Shown piece after piece: positions 15,850 to 24,538 of a DNA stretch of 64,000 nucleotides. The stretch's first letter is position 1. Each line of letters opens with the position of its first letter. The notes under the pieces were generated by a model. The model made no database searches, was not told where the DNA came from, and worked only from the letters and a program-made list of their open reading frames with translations. The position numbers were made by a program, and so were the translations under genes. The stretch covers positions 62,001 to 126,000 of the forward strand of contig JBGAQP010000005.1 in NCBI GenBank assembly GCA_044220635.1. The letters are read 5' to 3'. This stretch comes from JBGAQP01 sp044220635. Its GTDB lineage: Bacteria > Pseudomonadota > Gammaproteobacteria > Burkholderiales > Usitatibacteraceae.

Positions 15850-16805
15850 TCGGCGCCGCGCCATTCGCGCGGCTCGAAGCGGTAGAGATCCGCGTCGCCG
15901 GGGTCCACGGTCACCCGGACCCAGCCGACCGATGGGCTGCCCATGGTCTCGAGGCGCGTGAGGTTACCCACCCGCTCGCCCTTCGCGTCGCGAAAGGGGC
16001 GGTCCACCCGGTAGCCGTGCGTGTCGCCGTGGACGAAGAGGGCGGGGCGCGAGAGTCGCTTCGCCCCCTCGGCGAGCTGCGCGAGCAGGGCGTCGTAGAC
16101 CTTCCGGTCACTCGATACCCAGGGATTGGCCTGCGCGAAGACCACCAGGCCGCGCCTCGAGCCGTCGGAGGCGAGGGCGAACGCGCGCTCGAGCCAGCGG
16201 CGGTTGGCGGCCTGCCGGCAGCGCGCATCGGCGTCGCCCGCCGCATCGAACCCGACATTGTCGTTGCTGCCCACGACGTGGATCGTGGCGAAGACCACGC
16301 CGCGATGGATCCACATCCGGTTCTCCGGCAGCCCCGGGCAGCGGCAGCCGGCGGCGCCCGGCTCCGCGCAGCCGTCCTGGACGTCGAGGGGCATGCGTGC
16401 GCGCCCGAGCGAGAAGGCGTCGGAGTAGAAGAGCGAGCGCAGGCGGGCGAGCCGCTCGAGGGGATCCATCGCGCCGTTGCTCCTGCGCCGGCAATCGGCC
16501 CAGTCGTTGTCGCCGGGCGTGAGCACGAAGGGATGGGCCGAGGCATCGAGCATCCGCCGTCGCTGCTCGAAGAGCGCGTCCGAGCAGCGCGAGCTTGAGC
16601 CGGCCTTGAAGTCGCCCACGTGCACGAGGAAGGCGAGCGGCTCGCCTCCCGCCGCGGCGAGCATCGCCTCGAACTGCATCTCCTCGCGCTCGTCGTACGG
16701 CGAGTCGCCCATGACGCCGAAGGCGAAGGCCTCTGGGTGCGGGGGCTGGAGGGAGCAGCCGGCGAGGGCGAGGAGCGCCGCGAGCGCCGCCGCCGCCCTA
16801 TTCAT
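15678..16805 (-). CDS. Secreted metallophosphoesterase-like lipoprotein
   Basis: 375 residues as read. The lipoprotein signal ends near Cys17 (LLALAGCSLQPP), followed by a calcineurin-like phosphoesterase core: GVMGDSPYDERE, HVGDFKAG, LTPGDNDWADC, and later ALFVHGDTHGYR. The metal ligands (Asp, His, Asn, His) are visible. Substrate unknown; location periplasmic or membrane-attached. It starts 8 nt inside the end of mutS. The conserved core ends near DLYRFEPREWRG; the remaining roughly 55 residues are encoded antisense to slyD and are Ser/Ala/Trp-rich, because no earlier stop exists in frame. Confidence 0.75.
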   Translation of the reverse strand: MNRAAAALAALLALAGCSLQPPHPEAFAFGVMGDSPYDEREEMQFEAMLAAAGGEPLAFLVHVGDFKAGSSSRCSDALFEQRRRMLDASAHPFVLTPGDNDWADCRRRSNGAMDPLERLARLRSLFYSDAFSLGRARMPLDVQDGCAEPGAAGCRCPGLPENRMWIHRGVVFATIHVVGSNDNVGFDAAGDADARCRQAANRRWLERAFALASDGSRRGLVVFAQANPWVSSDRKVYDALLAQLAEGAKRLSRPALFVHGDTHGYRVDRPFRDAKGERVGNLTRLETMGSPSVGWVRVTVDPGDADLYRFEPREWRGADHSAWTTPSSPWGCPWASSSSVAGRTSRTVQANQRRSPARGWLPSTTTESPAMSVTE

Positions 16806-19434
16806 CGACGAGTTTCCTGATCGCGTAGAGCGCCTCGAGCGCCTCCTTCGGCGAGAGCTCGTCGGGCTTCAGGGCCGCGAGCGCCTCGAGCGCCGGGTGG
16901 GGCTCGCCTTGCGCGCCCGGCGCGGAGAACAGATCGGGCTGGGCGCCCGCGGGCCGCAGGTGCTTCTCGAGCTCCGCGAGGTGGCGGCGCGCCGCGCGCA
17001 CCACCTCCCGGGGGATTCCCGCGAGGTGCGCGACGTGGATGCCGTAGGAGCGGTCCGCGGGCCCGCCCTCGAGCTTGTGCAGGAACACGATCTTGTCGCG
17101 GTGCTCGATCGCGTCGAGGTGGACGTTGGCGACGTTGGGCAGCGCCGAGGCGAGCTCGGTCAGCTCGAAGTAGTGCGTCGCGAAGAGCGTGTAGCAGCGC
17201 GTGGCCTCGGCCAGGTGCCGGGCGATCGCGTAGGCGAGCGCGAGCCCGTCGAAGGTCGAGGTGCCGCGACCGATCTCGTCGACGAGCACCAGGCTTCGGG
17301 GCGTGGCGCCGTTCAGGATCGTCGCGGCTTCCGTCATCTCCACCATGAAGGTCGAGCGCCCGCCCGCGAGGTCGTCGGAGGCGCCGATGCGCGTGAAGAT
17401 GCGGTCGATCGGGCCGAGCCGCGCGGAAGCCGCCGGCACGAACGCGCCGCAATAGGCGAGCAGCGCGATCTGCGCGACCTGGCGCATGTAGGTCGACTTC
17501 CCGCCCATGTTGGGCCCGGTGATGAGCAGGAGCTGGCGCGAGCGCGACAGGCTCGTGTCGTTGGGGATGAAGGCCTCGACCTGGCTTTCGACCACGAGGT
17601 GGCGGCCGGCCTCGATCTCGATCAGGTCCTCGGCGACGAACTCGGGGCGGACGAGCGCGAGCGATTCGGCCGCGCCGGCGAGCGAGGCGGCGCAGTCGAG
17701 GTCCGCGGCCGCGTCCGCGATCTCCTGGAGCCGCGCGAGGTGGCGGCCGAGCTCGGCGACGAGCGCCTCGTAGAGCTCCTTCTCGCGGGCGAGGGAGCGC
17801 TCCCCGGCGGCGAGCGCCTTGTCCTCGAAGGCCTTGAGCTCCGGGGTGATGAAGCGCTCGGCGTTCTTCATCGTCTGCCGGCGCTTGTACTCGACCGGCA
17901 CCTTGTCGAGCTGGCCCTGGGTCACCTCGATGAAGAAGCCGTGGACCCTGTTGAACTCGACCCGGAGGTTCGCGATGCCGGTGCGCTCGCGCTCGCGCTT
18001 CTCCATGTCGAGGAGGTAGGCGCTGCAGTCGCCGGCGATCGCGCGCAAGTCGTCGAGCTCGCGGTCGAAGCCGTCGCGGATCACGCCGCCTTCGCGCAGC
18101 ACCGCGGCGGGCTCCTCGCGCAGCGTCGCGGCGAGCCGCGCGTGGATCTCGGGCGCGGGGCGAAGCGCCCCGGCCGCCCCGGCGAGCGCGGGATGCGCGC
18201 CTTCCGAGAGCGCGGCGTGCAGCGCGGGGAGCGTGGCGAGCGTGTCGCGCAGCCCCGCGAGGTCCCGGGGCCGCGCGGTGGCGAGCGCCACGCGCGCGGC
18301 GATGCGCTCGACGTCGGACCAGTCGGCGAGGAGCTCCTGGATGCGCGCGTGGCCGGGCGCGGCGCCGCGGTCGAGGAGCGCGGCGATCGCCTCGTGGCGG
18401 CGCGCGAGCGGCGCGGTGTCGCGCAAGGGGTGGTGCAGCCGGTGGCGCAGGCGCCGGCTTCCCATCGAGGTCCGGCAGCGGTCGAGGAGCGAGGCGAGCG
18501 TGGGCGACTCCGCTCCCGCGATGGTCTCGGTGATCTCGAGGTTGCGGCGCGTGGCCGCGTCCATCAGCACGAACTCGCTCTCGCGCTCGACCTTGAGGCC
18601 CGTGACGTGCGGAAGCGCCGATTGCTGCGTGTGGCGGCAATAGGCGACGAGGGCGCCGGCGGCGCCGAGCGCCGGGACGAGGCCCTCCACGCCGTAGCCC
18701 GAGAGGTCGTTGGTGCCGAACTGCCGCGCGAGCTCGCGGCGCGCGCCTTCGGGGTCGAAGCGCCAGGCCTCGAGCCTCTTCACGGGCGCGGCGAGGCGCA
18801 CGGGCGGGTCGACGCCCTCGGGGAGCAGGAGCTCCGCGGGCTGGAGCCGCTCGAGCTCGCCGGCGAGCCGGTCCGCGCCCACTTCCGTCACCCGCAGCGC
18901 GCCGCTCGCGAGCGAGAGCCAGGCGATGCCCGCGACGCTCCCGGAAACGCTCGCGGCGACGAGCAGGCTCTCGCGCGTGGCCGGAAGCAGCGCCGAGTCC
19001 GTGAGCGTTCCCGGCGTCACGACCCGCGTCACCTTGCGCTCCACCGGGCCCTTCGCGGTCGCCGGGTCGCCGACCTGTTCGCAGATCGCGACCGATTCGC
19101 CGAGCTTCACCAGCCGCGCGAGGTACTGCTCGACGGAGTGGTACGGCACGCCGGCCATCCGGATGGGCTGGCCCGCGGATGCGCCGCGCGTGGTGAGCGT
19201 GATGTCGAGGAGCTTCGCGGCGCGCTCGGCATCCCCGTAGAACATCTCGTAGAAATCGCCCATCCGGTAGAAGAGCAGCATGTCCGGGAACCCCGCCTTC
19301 AGGGCGAGATACTGCTGCATCATCGGCGTATGGCCGGCGGCGGCCTTGCGCGCCAAGCGGGCGTCCGCGGGCGCCGTCGGCGGCTCGGGCGAGTGGGCGG
19401 TTTGCGGCCCGCCCGGGTCGTCGGAGATGTTCAC
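16798..19434 (-). CDS. mutS: DNA mismatch repair protein MutS
   Basis: 878 residues from GTG 19434. Mismatch-binding Phe-x-Glu in YRMGDFYEMFYGD, a connector and lever region, the ATPase Walker A GPNMGGKSTYMRQ, Walker B DEIGRGTSTFDG and a C-terminal dimer tail (LKPDELSPKEALEALY). It recognises mispairs and recruits MutL. Start choice: residues before HTPMMQQYLALKAG match the length of E. coli MutS plus about 25 residues, and the open frame further upstream belongs to the adjacent lipoprotein gene. It is the last but one gene of a minus-strand run with the MCE transporter; 8 nt separate it from that transporter's lipoprotein. Confidence 0.96.
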   Translation of the reverse strand: MNISDDPGGPQTAHSPEPPTAPADARLARKAAAGHTPMMQQYLALKAGFPDMLLFYRMGDFYEMFYGDAERAAKLLDITLTTRGASAGQPIRMAGVPYHSVEQYLARLVKLGESVAICEQVGDPATAKGPVERKVTRVVTPGTLTDSALLPATRESLLVAASVSGSVAGIAWLSLASGALRVTEVGADRLAGELERLQPAELLLPEGVDPPVRLAAPVKRLEAWRFDPEGARRELARQFGTNDLSGYGVEGLVPALGAAGALVAYCRHTQQSALPHVTGLKVERESEFVLMDAATRRNLEITETIAGAESPTLASLLDRCRTSMGSRRLRHRLHHPLRDTAPLARRHEAIAALLDRGAAPGHARIQELLADWSDVERIAARVALATARPRDLAGLRDTLATLPALHAALSEGAHPALAGAAGALRPAPEIHARLAATLREEPAAVLREGGVIRDGFDRELDDLRAIAGDCSAYLLDMEKRERERTGIANLRVEFNRVHGFFIEVTQGQLDKVPVEYKRRQTMKNAERFITPELKAFEDKALAAGERSLAREKELYEALVAELGRHLARLQEIADAAADLDCAASLAGAAESLALVRPEFVAEDLIEIEAGRHLVVESQVEAFIPNDTSLSRSRQLLLITGPNMGGKSTYMRQVAQIALLAYCGAFVPAASARLGPIDRIFTRIGASDDLAGGRSTFMVEMTEAATILNGATPRSLVLVDEIGRGTSTFDGLALAYAIARHLAEATRCYTLFATHYFELTELASALPNVANVHLDAIEHRDKIVFLHKLEGGPADRSYGIHVAHLAGIPREVVRAARRHLAELEKHLRPAGAQPDLFSAPGAQGEPHPALEALAALKPDELSPKEALEALYAIRKLVDE

Positions 19435-19442
19435 GGATCGCG

Positions 19443-20012
19443 CTATGGCCCCGGCTTCGGACGAGCCTCGGCGTCGGCCCACCCCGCGATGTCGTCGATC
19501 AGCGCGGCGAGCGCCTGGTTGAACCCCCGGACCGCGCCGGGGGCGTCGTAGGAGGCGGCGGGCGCGGAACGGGTGAAGGTGCGGCGCGCGCGCACGGCCC
19601 GGGTCGCGGGATCCACGAGCTCGGCGGTGATCGTGATGCGCGCCGTTCCCGGCTGTCCCGAGGCGTCGTGGTAGATCTCGTCGAGGTGCGTGTCGAGGCG
19701 CAGCGCGTCCTTCGGGCCGCCGCCATCGAGGCGCGCGGCGAGCTGGCGATGGACGCTTCGCTGCGGCCGCTCGGTCCAGCGGTTGAACTGGTAGTAGGCG
19801 CGAACGCCGGGCTCCCGGCTGTAGGCGATGTCCTGCGTATCGTAGAAGCCCGACGCCGTCGTCGGCGCCACGGCCAGGGCGGGGCCGGAGCGCGGTCTGG
19901 GATCCGCCGCGAGGCCCGCTTCGAGGAGAAAATAGCGATCCGCTTCGCGGGGCCCGGGCAGCGAACAGGCCGCCACGCATGCCGCCAGCAGCAAACCCGT
20001 CAATGACTTCAT
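19443..20012 (-). CDS. ABC-type transport auxiliary lipoprotein (PqiC/ABC_trans_aux family)
   Basis: 189 residues: signal and lipobox VAACSLPGP (Cys16), then the auxiliary lipoprotein domain (RYFLLEAG, LAVAPTTASGFYDTQDIAYS, INRWTE-like NRWTERPQR). Family members sit in the outer membrane and work with MCE proteins in lipid or solvent-related transport. It overlaps the MCE gene by 4 nt, so all four transporter genes are coupled. It takes the place that MlaC/MlaB occupy in classical mla operons. Confidence 0.82.
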   Translation of the reverse strand: MKSLTGLLLAACVAACSLPGPREADRYFLLEAGLAADPRPRSGPALAVAPTTASGFYDTQDIAYSREPGVRAYYQFNRWTERPQRSVHRQLAARLDGGGPKDALRLDTHLDEIYHDASGQPGTARITITAELVDPATRAVRARRTFTRSAPAASYDAPGAVRGFNQALAALIDDIAGWADAEARPKPGP

Positions 20013-20956
20013 CGCGCGTGCTCCCCGGGGCCGAGGCCGCCCTCGGGCGGCCCGTAGATCATCTGGCGCGGATCGCGCAGGCGATCGGCGGCGGCGCCGA
20101 GCGAATCCGCCGCGGAGCGAACCGCCCTCGCGGTTTCCCGCAGGTCCCCGTCGCCGCCGGCGAGCAGCGCATCCATGCGCTGCGAGAGCCGGCCCATGTC
20201 GGCGCTCATCTTGCGGACGGCATCGCGGATCTCGGCCACCGAGGCCGTGGCCTCGGAGCCCAGTTTCGCGTAGCGCTCCGAGAGCGTGCGGGCCTCGCCC
20301 TGGATGGAGCCGGCGAGCCCCCGCACCTCGTCCGCGGCGCTGCCGAGGGAGCCGAGGGCGGCGTCGGCCTTCGCGAGCGTTTCATCGGCGCGGACGGAAA
20401 CGCGGCTCAGGTTGCTCAGGATCTCCGTGAACGCCGCGCGGTTCTCGGGCGAGAGGGTGGCGTTCAGCCGCCGCATCGTCTCGCCCGTCTGCTGCGCGAG
20501 CTGCGAGAGCGTCTCGGTCATCTGCTGCATGGTCGACTCGCCTTCCCGGATCACCGGCAGCGGCTCGCCCGGCGGCGCCTTGTCGAGCCGCGGGCTGTCC
20601 TCGGTGGAGTTCGCGAGCCGGATGGTGGCGAGTCCCGTCACGAGGTGCCGGTCCGCGGTCGCCGTGGTGCTCAGCCGGACCGGGGTCGTCGGATCGACGG
20701 AGATGAAGACCTCGACCGCGCCCCTCGAGTCCGACGCGAAGCGAAACGCCGTCACCGACCCCACCCGGATCCCCCGCATCGTGACGTAGCTTCGGGGCTC
20801 GAGTCCCTCGAGCGACTGGCGCTGGAAGTAGATCTTGTACAGGCTGGCATCCGCCCCCTCCCCGCTGCTGCGGATCCAATAGGCCGCCGCGGCCAGCAAG
20901 GCGATGAGGACGAGCGCGGCGGTGCCGACGAGCGTGTACTTGGCTTCGGGTTCCAT
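20009..20956 (-). CDS. MCE-domain membrane protein (MlaD family)
   Basis: 315 residues: one N-terminal membrane helix (about residues 8-30, LVGTAALVLIALLAAAAYW), one MCE domain (about residues 38-120; YKIYFQRQSLEGL, YVTMRGIRVGSV), then a long helical C-terminal region rich in Ala, Glu and Arg (about residues 150-300) likely to form a coiled tunnel. It forms the periplasmic ring of an ABC lipid transporter with the permease and ATPase encoded upstream (2 nt gap). Confidence 0.87.
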   Translation of the reverse strand: MEPEAKYTLVGTAALVLIALLAAAAYWIRSSGEGADASLYKIYFQRQSLEGLEPRSYVTMRGIRVGSVTAFRFASDSRGAVEVFISVDPTTPVRLSTTATADRHLVTGLATIRLANSTEDSPRLDKAPPGEPLPVIREGESTMQQMTETLSQLAQQTGETMRRLNATLSPENRAAFTEILSNLSRVSVRADETLAKADAALGSLGSAADEVRGLAGSIQGEARTLSERYAKLGSEATASVAEIRDAVRKMSADMGRLSQRMDALLAGGDGDLRETARAVRSAADSLGAAADRLRDPRQMIYGPPEGGLGPGEHAR

Positions 20957-20958
20957 GG

Positions 20959-21696
20959 TCAGGCGCGAATCGCGAAGTATTCCCGCAGCCAGGGGTCGTC
21001 CATCCTGCGCACCGTGTCGACGGGCCCGTCGGCGATCACCCGGCCGGCGGACAGGGCGACGACGCGGTCGGCGATCGAGACGATCATGTCCAGGTCGTGC
21101 GTCAGGAAGAGCACCGTGAGTCCCAGGCTGTCGGCCAGCGCGCGCAGCAGCCGGTAGAACACGCGCGCCCCCACAGGATCGAGGCCGGAGGTCGGCTCGT
21201 CAAGGAACAGCAGGTCGGGCTCGAGGGCGAGCGCGCGGGCGAGCGCCGCGCGCTTGCGCATGCCCCCGGAGAGCTGCGCGGGAAACTTCTCCCCCGCCTC
21301 CGGCGGAAGGCCCACCAGGGACAGCTTGAAACCGACCAGGGGCGCGACCAGGTCCTGGGGCAATCCGGTGTGCTCGAGGAAGGGAACCGCGATGTTCTCG
21401 GCGAGCGTGAGCGACGAGAAGAGCGCCCCGTCCTGGAAGAGCACCCCGAAGCGAGTCCGCATCTCGTTCATCGCGTCCGGTCCCGCGGTCCACACGTCGG
21501 TGCCGAGCAGCTCGATCCGGCCGGCGGTGGGCCGGATCAGGCCGATGATCTCGCGCAGGAGCACGGACTTGCCGCTGCCGCTGCCGCCGATCAGGGCCAC
21601 CACCTCGCCGCGGCCGATGTCGAAGGACACGCCGTCGTGCACGATCTGGCTGCCGAAGCGGGTGACGATCGAATCGACGCCGAGCACGCGCTCCAT
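20959..21696 (-). CDS. ABC transporter ATP-binding protein (MlaF-like)
   Basis: 245 residues with Walker A GGSGSGKSVLLREI, signature LSGGMRKRAALARAL, Walker B DLLFLDEPTSGLDPV and switch His in LFLTHDLDM. The GMRKR signature variant is typical of MlaF/MCE-system ATPases. It powers lipid movement by the MlaE-type permease; its ATG directly follows the permease stop. Confidence 0.9.
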   Translation of the reverse strand: MERVLGVDSIVTRFGSQIVHDGVSFDIGRGEVVALIGGSGSGKSVLLREIIGLIRPTAGRIELLGTDVWTAGPDAMNEMRTRFGVLFQDGALFSSLTLAENIAVPFLEHTGLPQDLVAPLVGFKLSLVGLPPEAGEKFPAQLSGGMRKRAALARALALEPDLLFLDEPTSGLDPVGARVFYRLLRALADSLGLTVLFLTHDLDMIVSIADRVVALSAGRVIADGPVDTVRRMDDPWLREYFAIRA

Positions 21697-22833
21697 TCAG
21701 ATCCCCAGGCGCTGGAAGGCGACGGCGAAGGCGGCGTCCATGATGATGACCCACACGATGCATTGCACGACGGTGGACGTGGTGTTCTGGCCCAGGCTGC
21801 GCGCGTCGCGGCTCACCTGCAGTCCCATGCCGCAGGCGATGATCGCCACGATGGCGGCGAACACGGGCGCCTTGCCCAGGCCGATCACGAAGTGGCGCAT
21901 CTCCAGCGCGCTGTGCACCCGGTCCATGAAGACTTCCGGGGCGATGTCGAGCTGCCAGGAGCCGATCATCAGGCCCCCCAGGATGCCCGCGACGTCCCCC
22001 ACGAAGACCAGCAGGGGGAGCGCCACCATGAGCGCCACGAGCCGCGGGATGACCAGCACCTGGATCGGGGAGAGCCCGAGGGTGCTGATCGCGTCGATCT
22101 CCTCCTCCACCTTCATCGTGCCGATCTGCGCCGTGAACGCCGCGCCGGAGCGGCCGGCCACGAGCACGGAGCTGAGGATCGGCGAAAGCTCCCGGCAGAT
22201 GCCCAGCGCGATGCCGTCGGCGACGAACAGGGTCGCGCCGTAGCGCTGCGCCTGGACGCCGAGCACGTAGGCGATCACCACGCCGATCAGGAAATTGACC
22301 AGCGCCACGATCGGCACGGCATCCACGCACACGGCCTCGAACTGGGACACCGTCTCCCGGGACCGGAATCGCCCGGGCCTGCGCACGAGGTCGACGAGCT
22401 CGAGCGTCACGACGCCGACGAAACCGACGTGCGTCTTCAGCGTCCGGGCGAGCTCGAGGATGGTCGCGCCGATATGCTGCACGAGCCCGAGGTGCCCGGC
22501 ATGCCCCGCGACGGGCGGCGTCGACATGCGTTCGTACACCAGCGCGAGCAGCCGCTCGTACCGGGGGTCGAAGCCGCGCGAGCTCACCATCGCGCGCGTG
22601 CACCCGACGTCCGCCAGGTGCTTGAGGAGCAGGAATCCCGCGGCCGTGTCGAGGGTCTCGAGGCGGCTGCCGTCGAGCACGAAGCGCGTCCGGGCCTGCA
22701 GACCCAGCTCGCGCAGCCGCCCCGCGATCGCGACGACGTTGGCGAGCCGCCAGACGCCGCTCAGGTAGAGGACATCGCTGTCGTCCTCCACCCTGCGCTC
22801 GATCCACGAGGAGGAAGGAAGGTTCTCAGGCAT
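21697..22833 (-). CDS. MlaE-type permease with N-terminal STAS domain
   Basis: 378 residues from ATG 22833 (GGAGGAAGGA lies upstream). Residues 1-110 form a STAS-like domain (VLYLSGVWRLANV, FVLDGSRLETLDTAAGFLLLKHL), then a MlaE permease domain of about five hydrophobic segments (residues about 135-378; ISTLGLSPIQVLVIPRL, FFTAQIGTMKVEEEIDAI-type loop). In classical mla systems the STAS protein MlaB is separate and binds the ATPase; here it is fused to the permease. It is the first gene of the transporter operon. Confidence 0.87.
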   Translation of the reverse strand: MPENLPSSSWIERRVEDDSDVLYLSGVWRLANVVAIAGRLRELGLQARTRFVLDGSRLETLDTAAGFLLLKHLADVGCTRAMVSSRGFDPRYERLLALVYERMSTPPVAGHAGHLGLVQHIGATILELARTLKTHVGFVGVVTLELVDLVRRPGRFRSRETVSQFEAVCVDAVPIVALVNFLIGVVIAYVLGVQAQRYGATLFVADGIALGICRELSPILSSVLVAGRSGAAFTAQIGTMKVEEEIDAISTLGLSPIQVLVIPRLVALMVALPLLVFVGDVAGILGGLMIGSWQLDIAPEVFMDRVHSALEMRHFVIGLGKAPVFAAIVAIIACGMGLQVSRDARSLGQNTTSTVVQCIVWVIIMDAAFAVAFQRLGI

Positions 22834-22886
22834 CGCGGATGGGCCTGTCACGCACGCCCGGCGCGGGGCTCGCCACCGGGCCCGCC

Positions 22887-23669
22887 CTAGGCCTTCGAGC
22901 CGAGCGCGTTGAGGAACGCGCCGAAGAGCTTCGCGTTGGCGGCGAGGATGCGCCCGCTCTCGAGGAAGGTCTCGCCTCCCTGCAGGTCGCCCACGAGCCC
23001 GCCCGCCTCGCGCACGAGGAGCGCGCCCGCGGCCATGTCCCAGGGCGAGAGGCCGATCTCCCAGAACCCGTCGACGCGGCCTGCCGCCACCCAGGCGAGG
23101 TCGAGCGCGGCCGCGCCCGGCCGGCGCACGCCCGCGGTGCTCTCGATCATGCGGCGGAACATCCCGAGATACTCGTCGAGGTGCGCGAGCTCGCGGAACG
23201 GGAAGCCCGTGGCGACGAGCGCGTCGGCCAGGTGGTCGTTGCGGCTCACGCGGATGCGCCGGTCGTTGAGGTACGCGCCCGCCCCGCGCGAGGCGGTGAA
23301 GAGCTCGTTGCGGTTCGGGTCGTACACGACCCCGTGCTGGAGCACGCCCTTGTGCGTCATCGCGATCGAGACGCAGTACTGCGGGTTGCCGTGCAGGAAG
23401 TTGGTCGTGCCGTCGAGGGGATCGATGATCCAGACGTGCTCGGCCTTCGCGCGGTCCTTGCCGCTTTCCTCGGCGTGGAAGCCGTGGGACGGATACGCGT
23501 CGCGCAGCACGCCGATGATCGCCTGCTCGGCCGCGTGGTCGACCTCGGAGACGAAGTCGGCGTGGCGCTTGCGGTGGACGGTGAGCCGGTCGAGGTCGCC
23601 CGAGGCGCGGGTGATGAGGCTGCCGGCCTTGCGCGCGGCCTTGACGGCCGTGTTGAGCATCGGGTGCAT
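22887..23669 (-). CDS. suhB: Inositol-1-monophosphatase family protein SuhB
   Basis: 260 residues with the IMPase metal-binding motifs: HAEES (Glu), WIIDPLDGTTNFLHG (Asp-Pro-Leu-Asp-Gly-Thr) and LSPWDMAAGALLVREAGG. SuhB dephosphorylates inositol-1-phosphate and, in enterobacteria, also joins the rRNA antitermination complex. ATG 23669 is the first start; a second Met follows at residue 4. It is divergent from trmJ, the same pairing as in E. coli beside the isc operon. Confidence 0.93.
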   Translation of the reverse strand: MHPMLNTAVKAARKAGSLITRASGDLDRLTVHRKRHADFVSEVDHAAEQAIIGVLRDAYPSHGFHAEESGKDRAKAEHVWIIDPLDGTTNFLHGNPQYCVSIAMTHKGVLQHGVVYDPNRNELFTASRGAGAYLNDRRIRVSRNDHLADALVATGFPFRELAHLDEYLGMFRRMIESTAGVRRPGAAALDLAWVAAGRVDGFWEIGLSPWDMAAGALLVREAGGLVGDLQGGETFLESGRILAANAKLFGAFLNALGSKA

Positions 23670-23806
23670 GGCGGTGGGAAAGAGCGCGAAGGGCTGCGCC
23701 GCGGGTCACGAGGGGGCGCGTTCGGTACCGGAATTCTACTATGAACGCCGCCGCGAGGCCCCGCGCCAAAGCCTCCCCGCGCGCCGATGTCGGGCAGAAT
23801 CGCCCC

Positions 23807-24538
23807 ATGTCCGCGACGAATCTCCTGGGAAGGGTCCGCGTCGTGCTCGTCCGCGCCGCGCATCCGGGCAACATCGGCGCGGCGGCGCGGGCGATGAAGA
23901 CGATGGGTCTCGCGCGCCTCGACCTCGTCGGGCCGCAGCGCTTCCCCGACCCCGAGGCCGCCGCGCTGGCGGCGGCCGCGGGCGACGTCCTCGCGGCGGC
24001 GCGCGTGCACGCGACGCTGGAGGAAGCGCTCGCCGGCTGCGTGCTCGCCGTGGGCTTCACGGCGCGCCCCCGCGACCTCTCCCACCCCCCTGCAAGCGTG
24101 CGCGAGGCGGCGCCCCTGGTCCTCGCGTCCGCCGCCACCGGGCCGGTGGCGCTGGTGTTCGGCAACGAGACCAACGGCCTCAGCAACGAGGAGCTGCTGC
24201 GCTGCCAGGCGCGTGCGACGATTCCCGCGAACCCGGAATATCCGGCCCTCAATCTCGCCGCGGCGGTCCAGGTGGCCTGCTACGAGCTCGCGAGCGCCGC
24301 CCGGGCCTTCGCCCCGCCCGCCGAGCCGGGGCGCGAGCTCGCCACCGCAGAGGAACTCGAGGCCTTCTTCGCGCACCTGGAGCGCTCGCTGCTCGCGAGC
24401 GGATTCCTCGACCCGGCCAAGCCCGGGCGCCTCATGGAGCGGATGCGCCGCCTCTACGCCCGCGCCCGCCTCGAGCGCGAGGAGGCGCGAATCCTGCGGG
24501 GCATGCTCGCGGCCTTCGAAAGGCCGAAGCGGCGCTAG
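23807..24538 (+). CDS. trmJ: tRNA (cytidine/uridine-2'-O-)-methyltransferase TrmJ
   Basis: 243 residues of the SPOUT family: VRAAHPGNIGAAARAMKTMGL at the N-terminus, knot motif VFGNETNGLSNEEL, and YPALNLAAAVQVACYEL. It methylates the ribose at position 32 of tRNAs. ATG 23807 gives E. coli TrmJ length; an in-frame ATG 66 nt earlier would add a non-conserved basic leader. It ends in a 4-nt convergent overlap with the MFS gene. TrmJ-isc linkage is conserved in proteobacteria. Confidence 0.93.
   Translation: MSATNLLGRVRVVLVRAAHPGNIGAAARAMKTMGLARLDLVGPQRFPDPEAAALAAAAGDVLAAARVHATLEEALAGCVLAVGFTARPRDLSHPPASVREAAPLVLASAATGPVALVFGNETNGLSNEELLRCQARATIPANPEYPALNLAAAVQVACYELASAARAFAPPAEPGRELATAEELEAFFAHLERSLLASGFLDPAKPGRLMERMRRLYARARLEREEARILRGMLAAFERPKRR

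Noticed and set aside
19435..19980. N-terminal extension of MutS by about 180 residues
   Set aside because: The extension is a shadow of the adjacent lipoprotein gene; MutS similarity begins only after GTG 19434.
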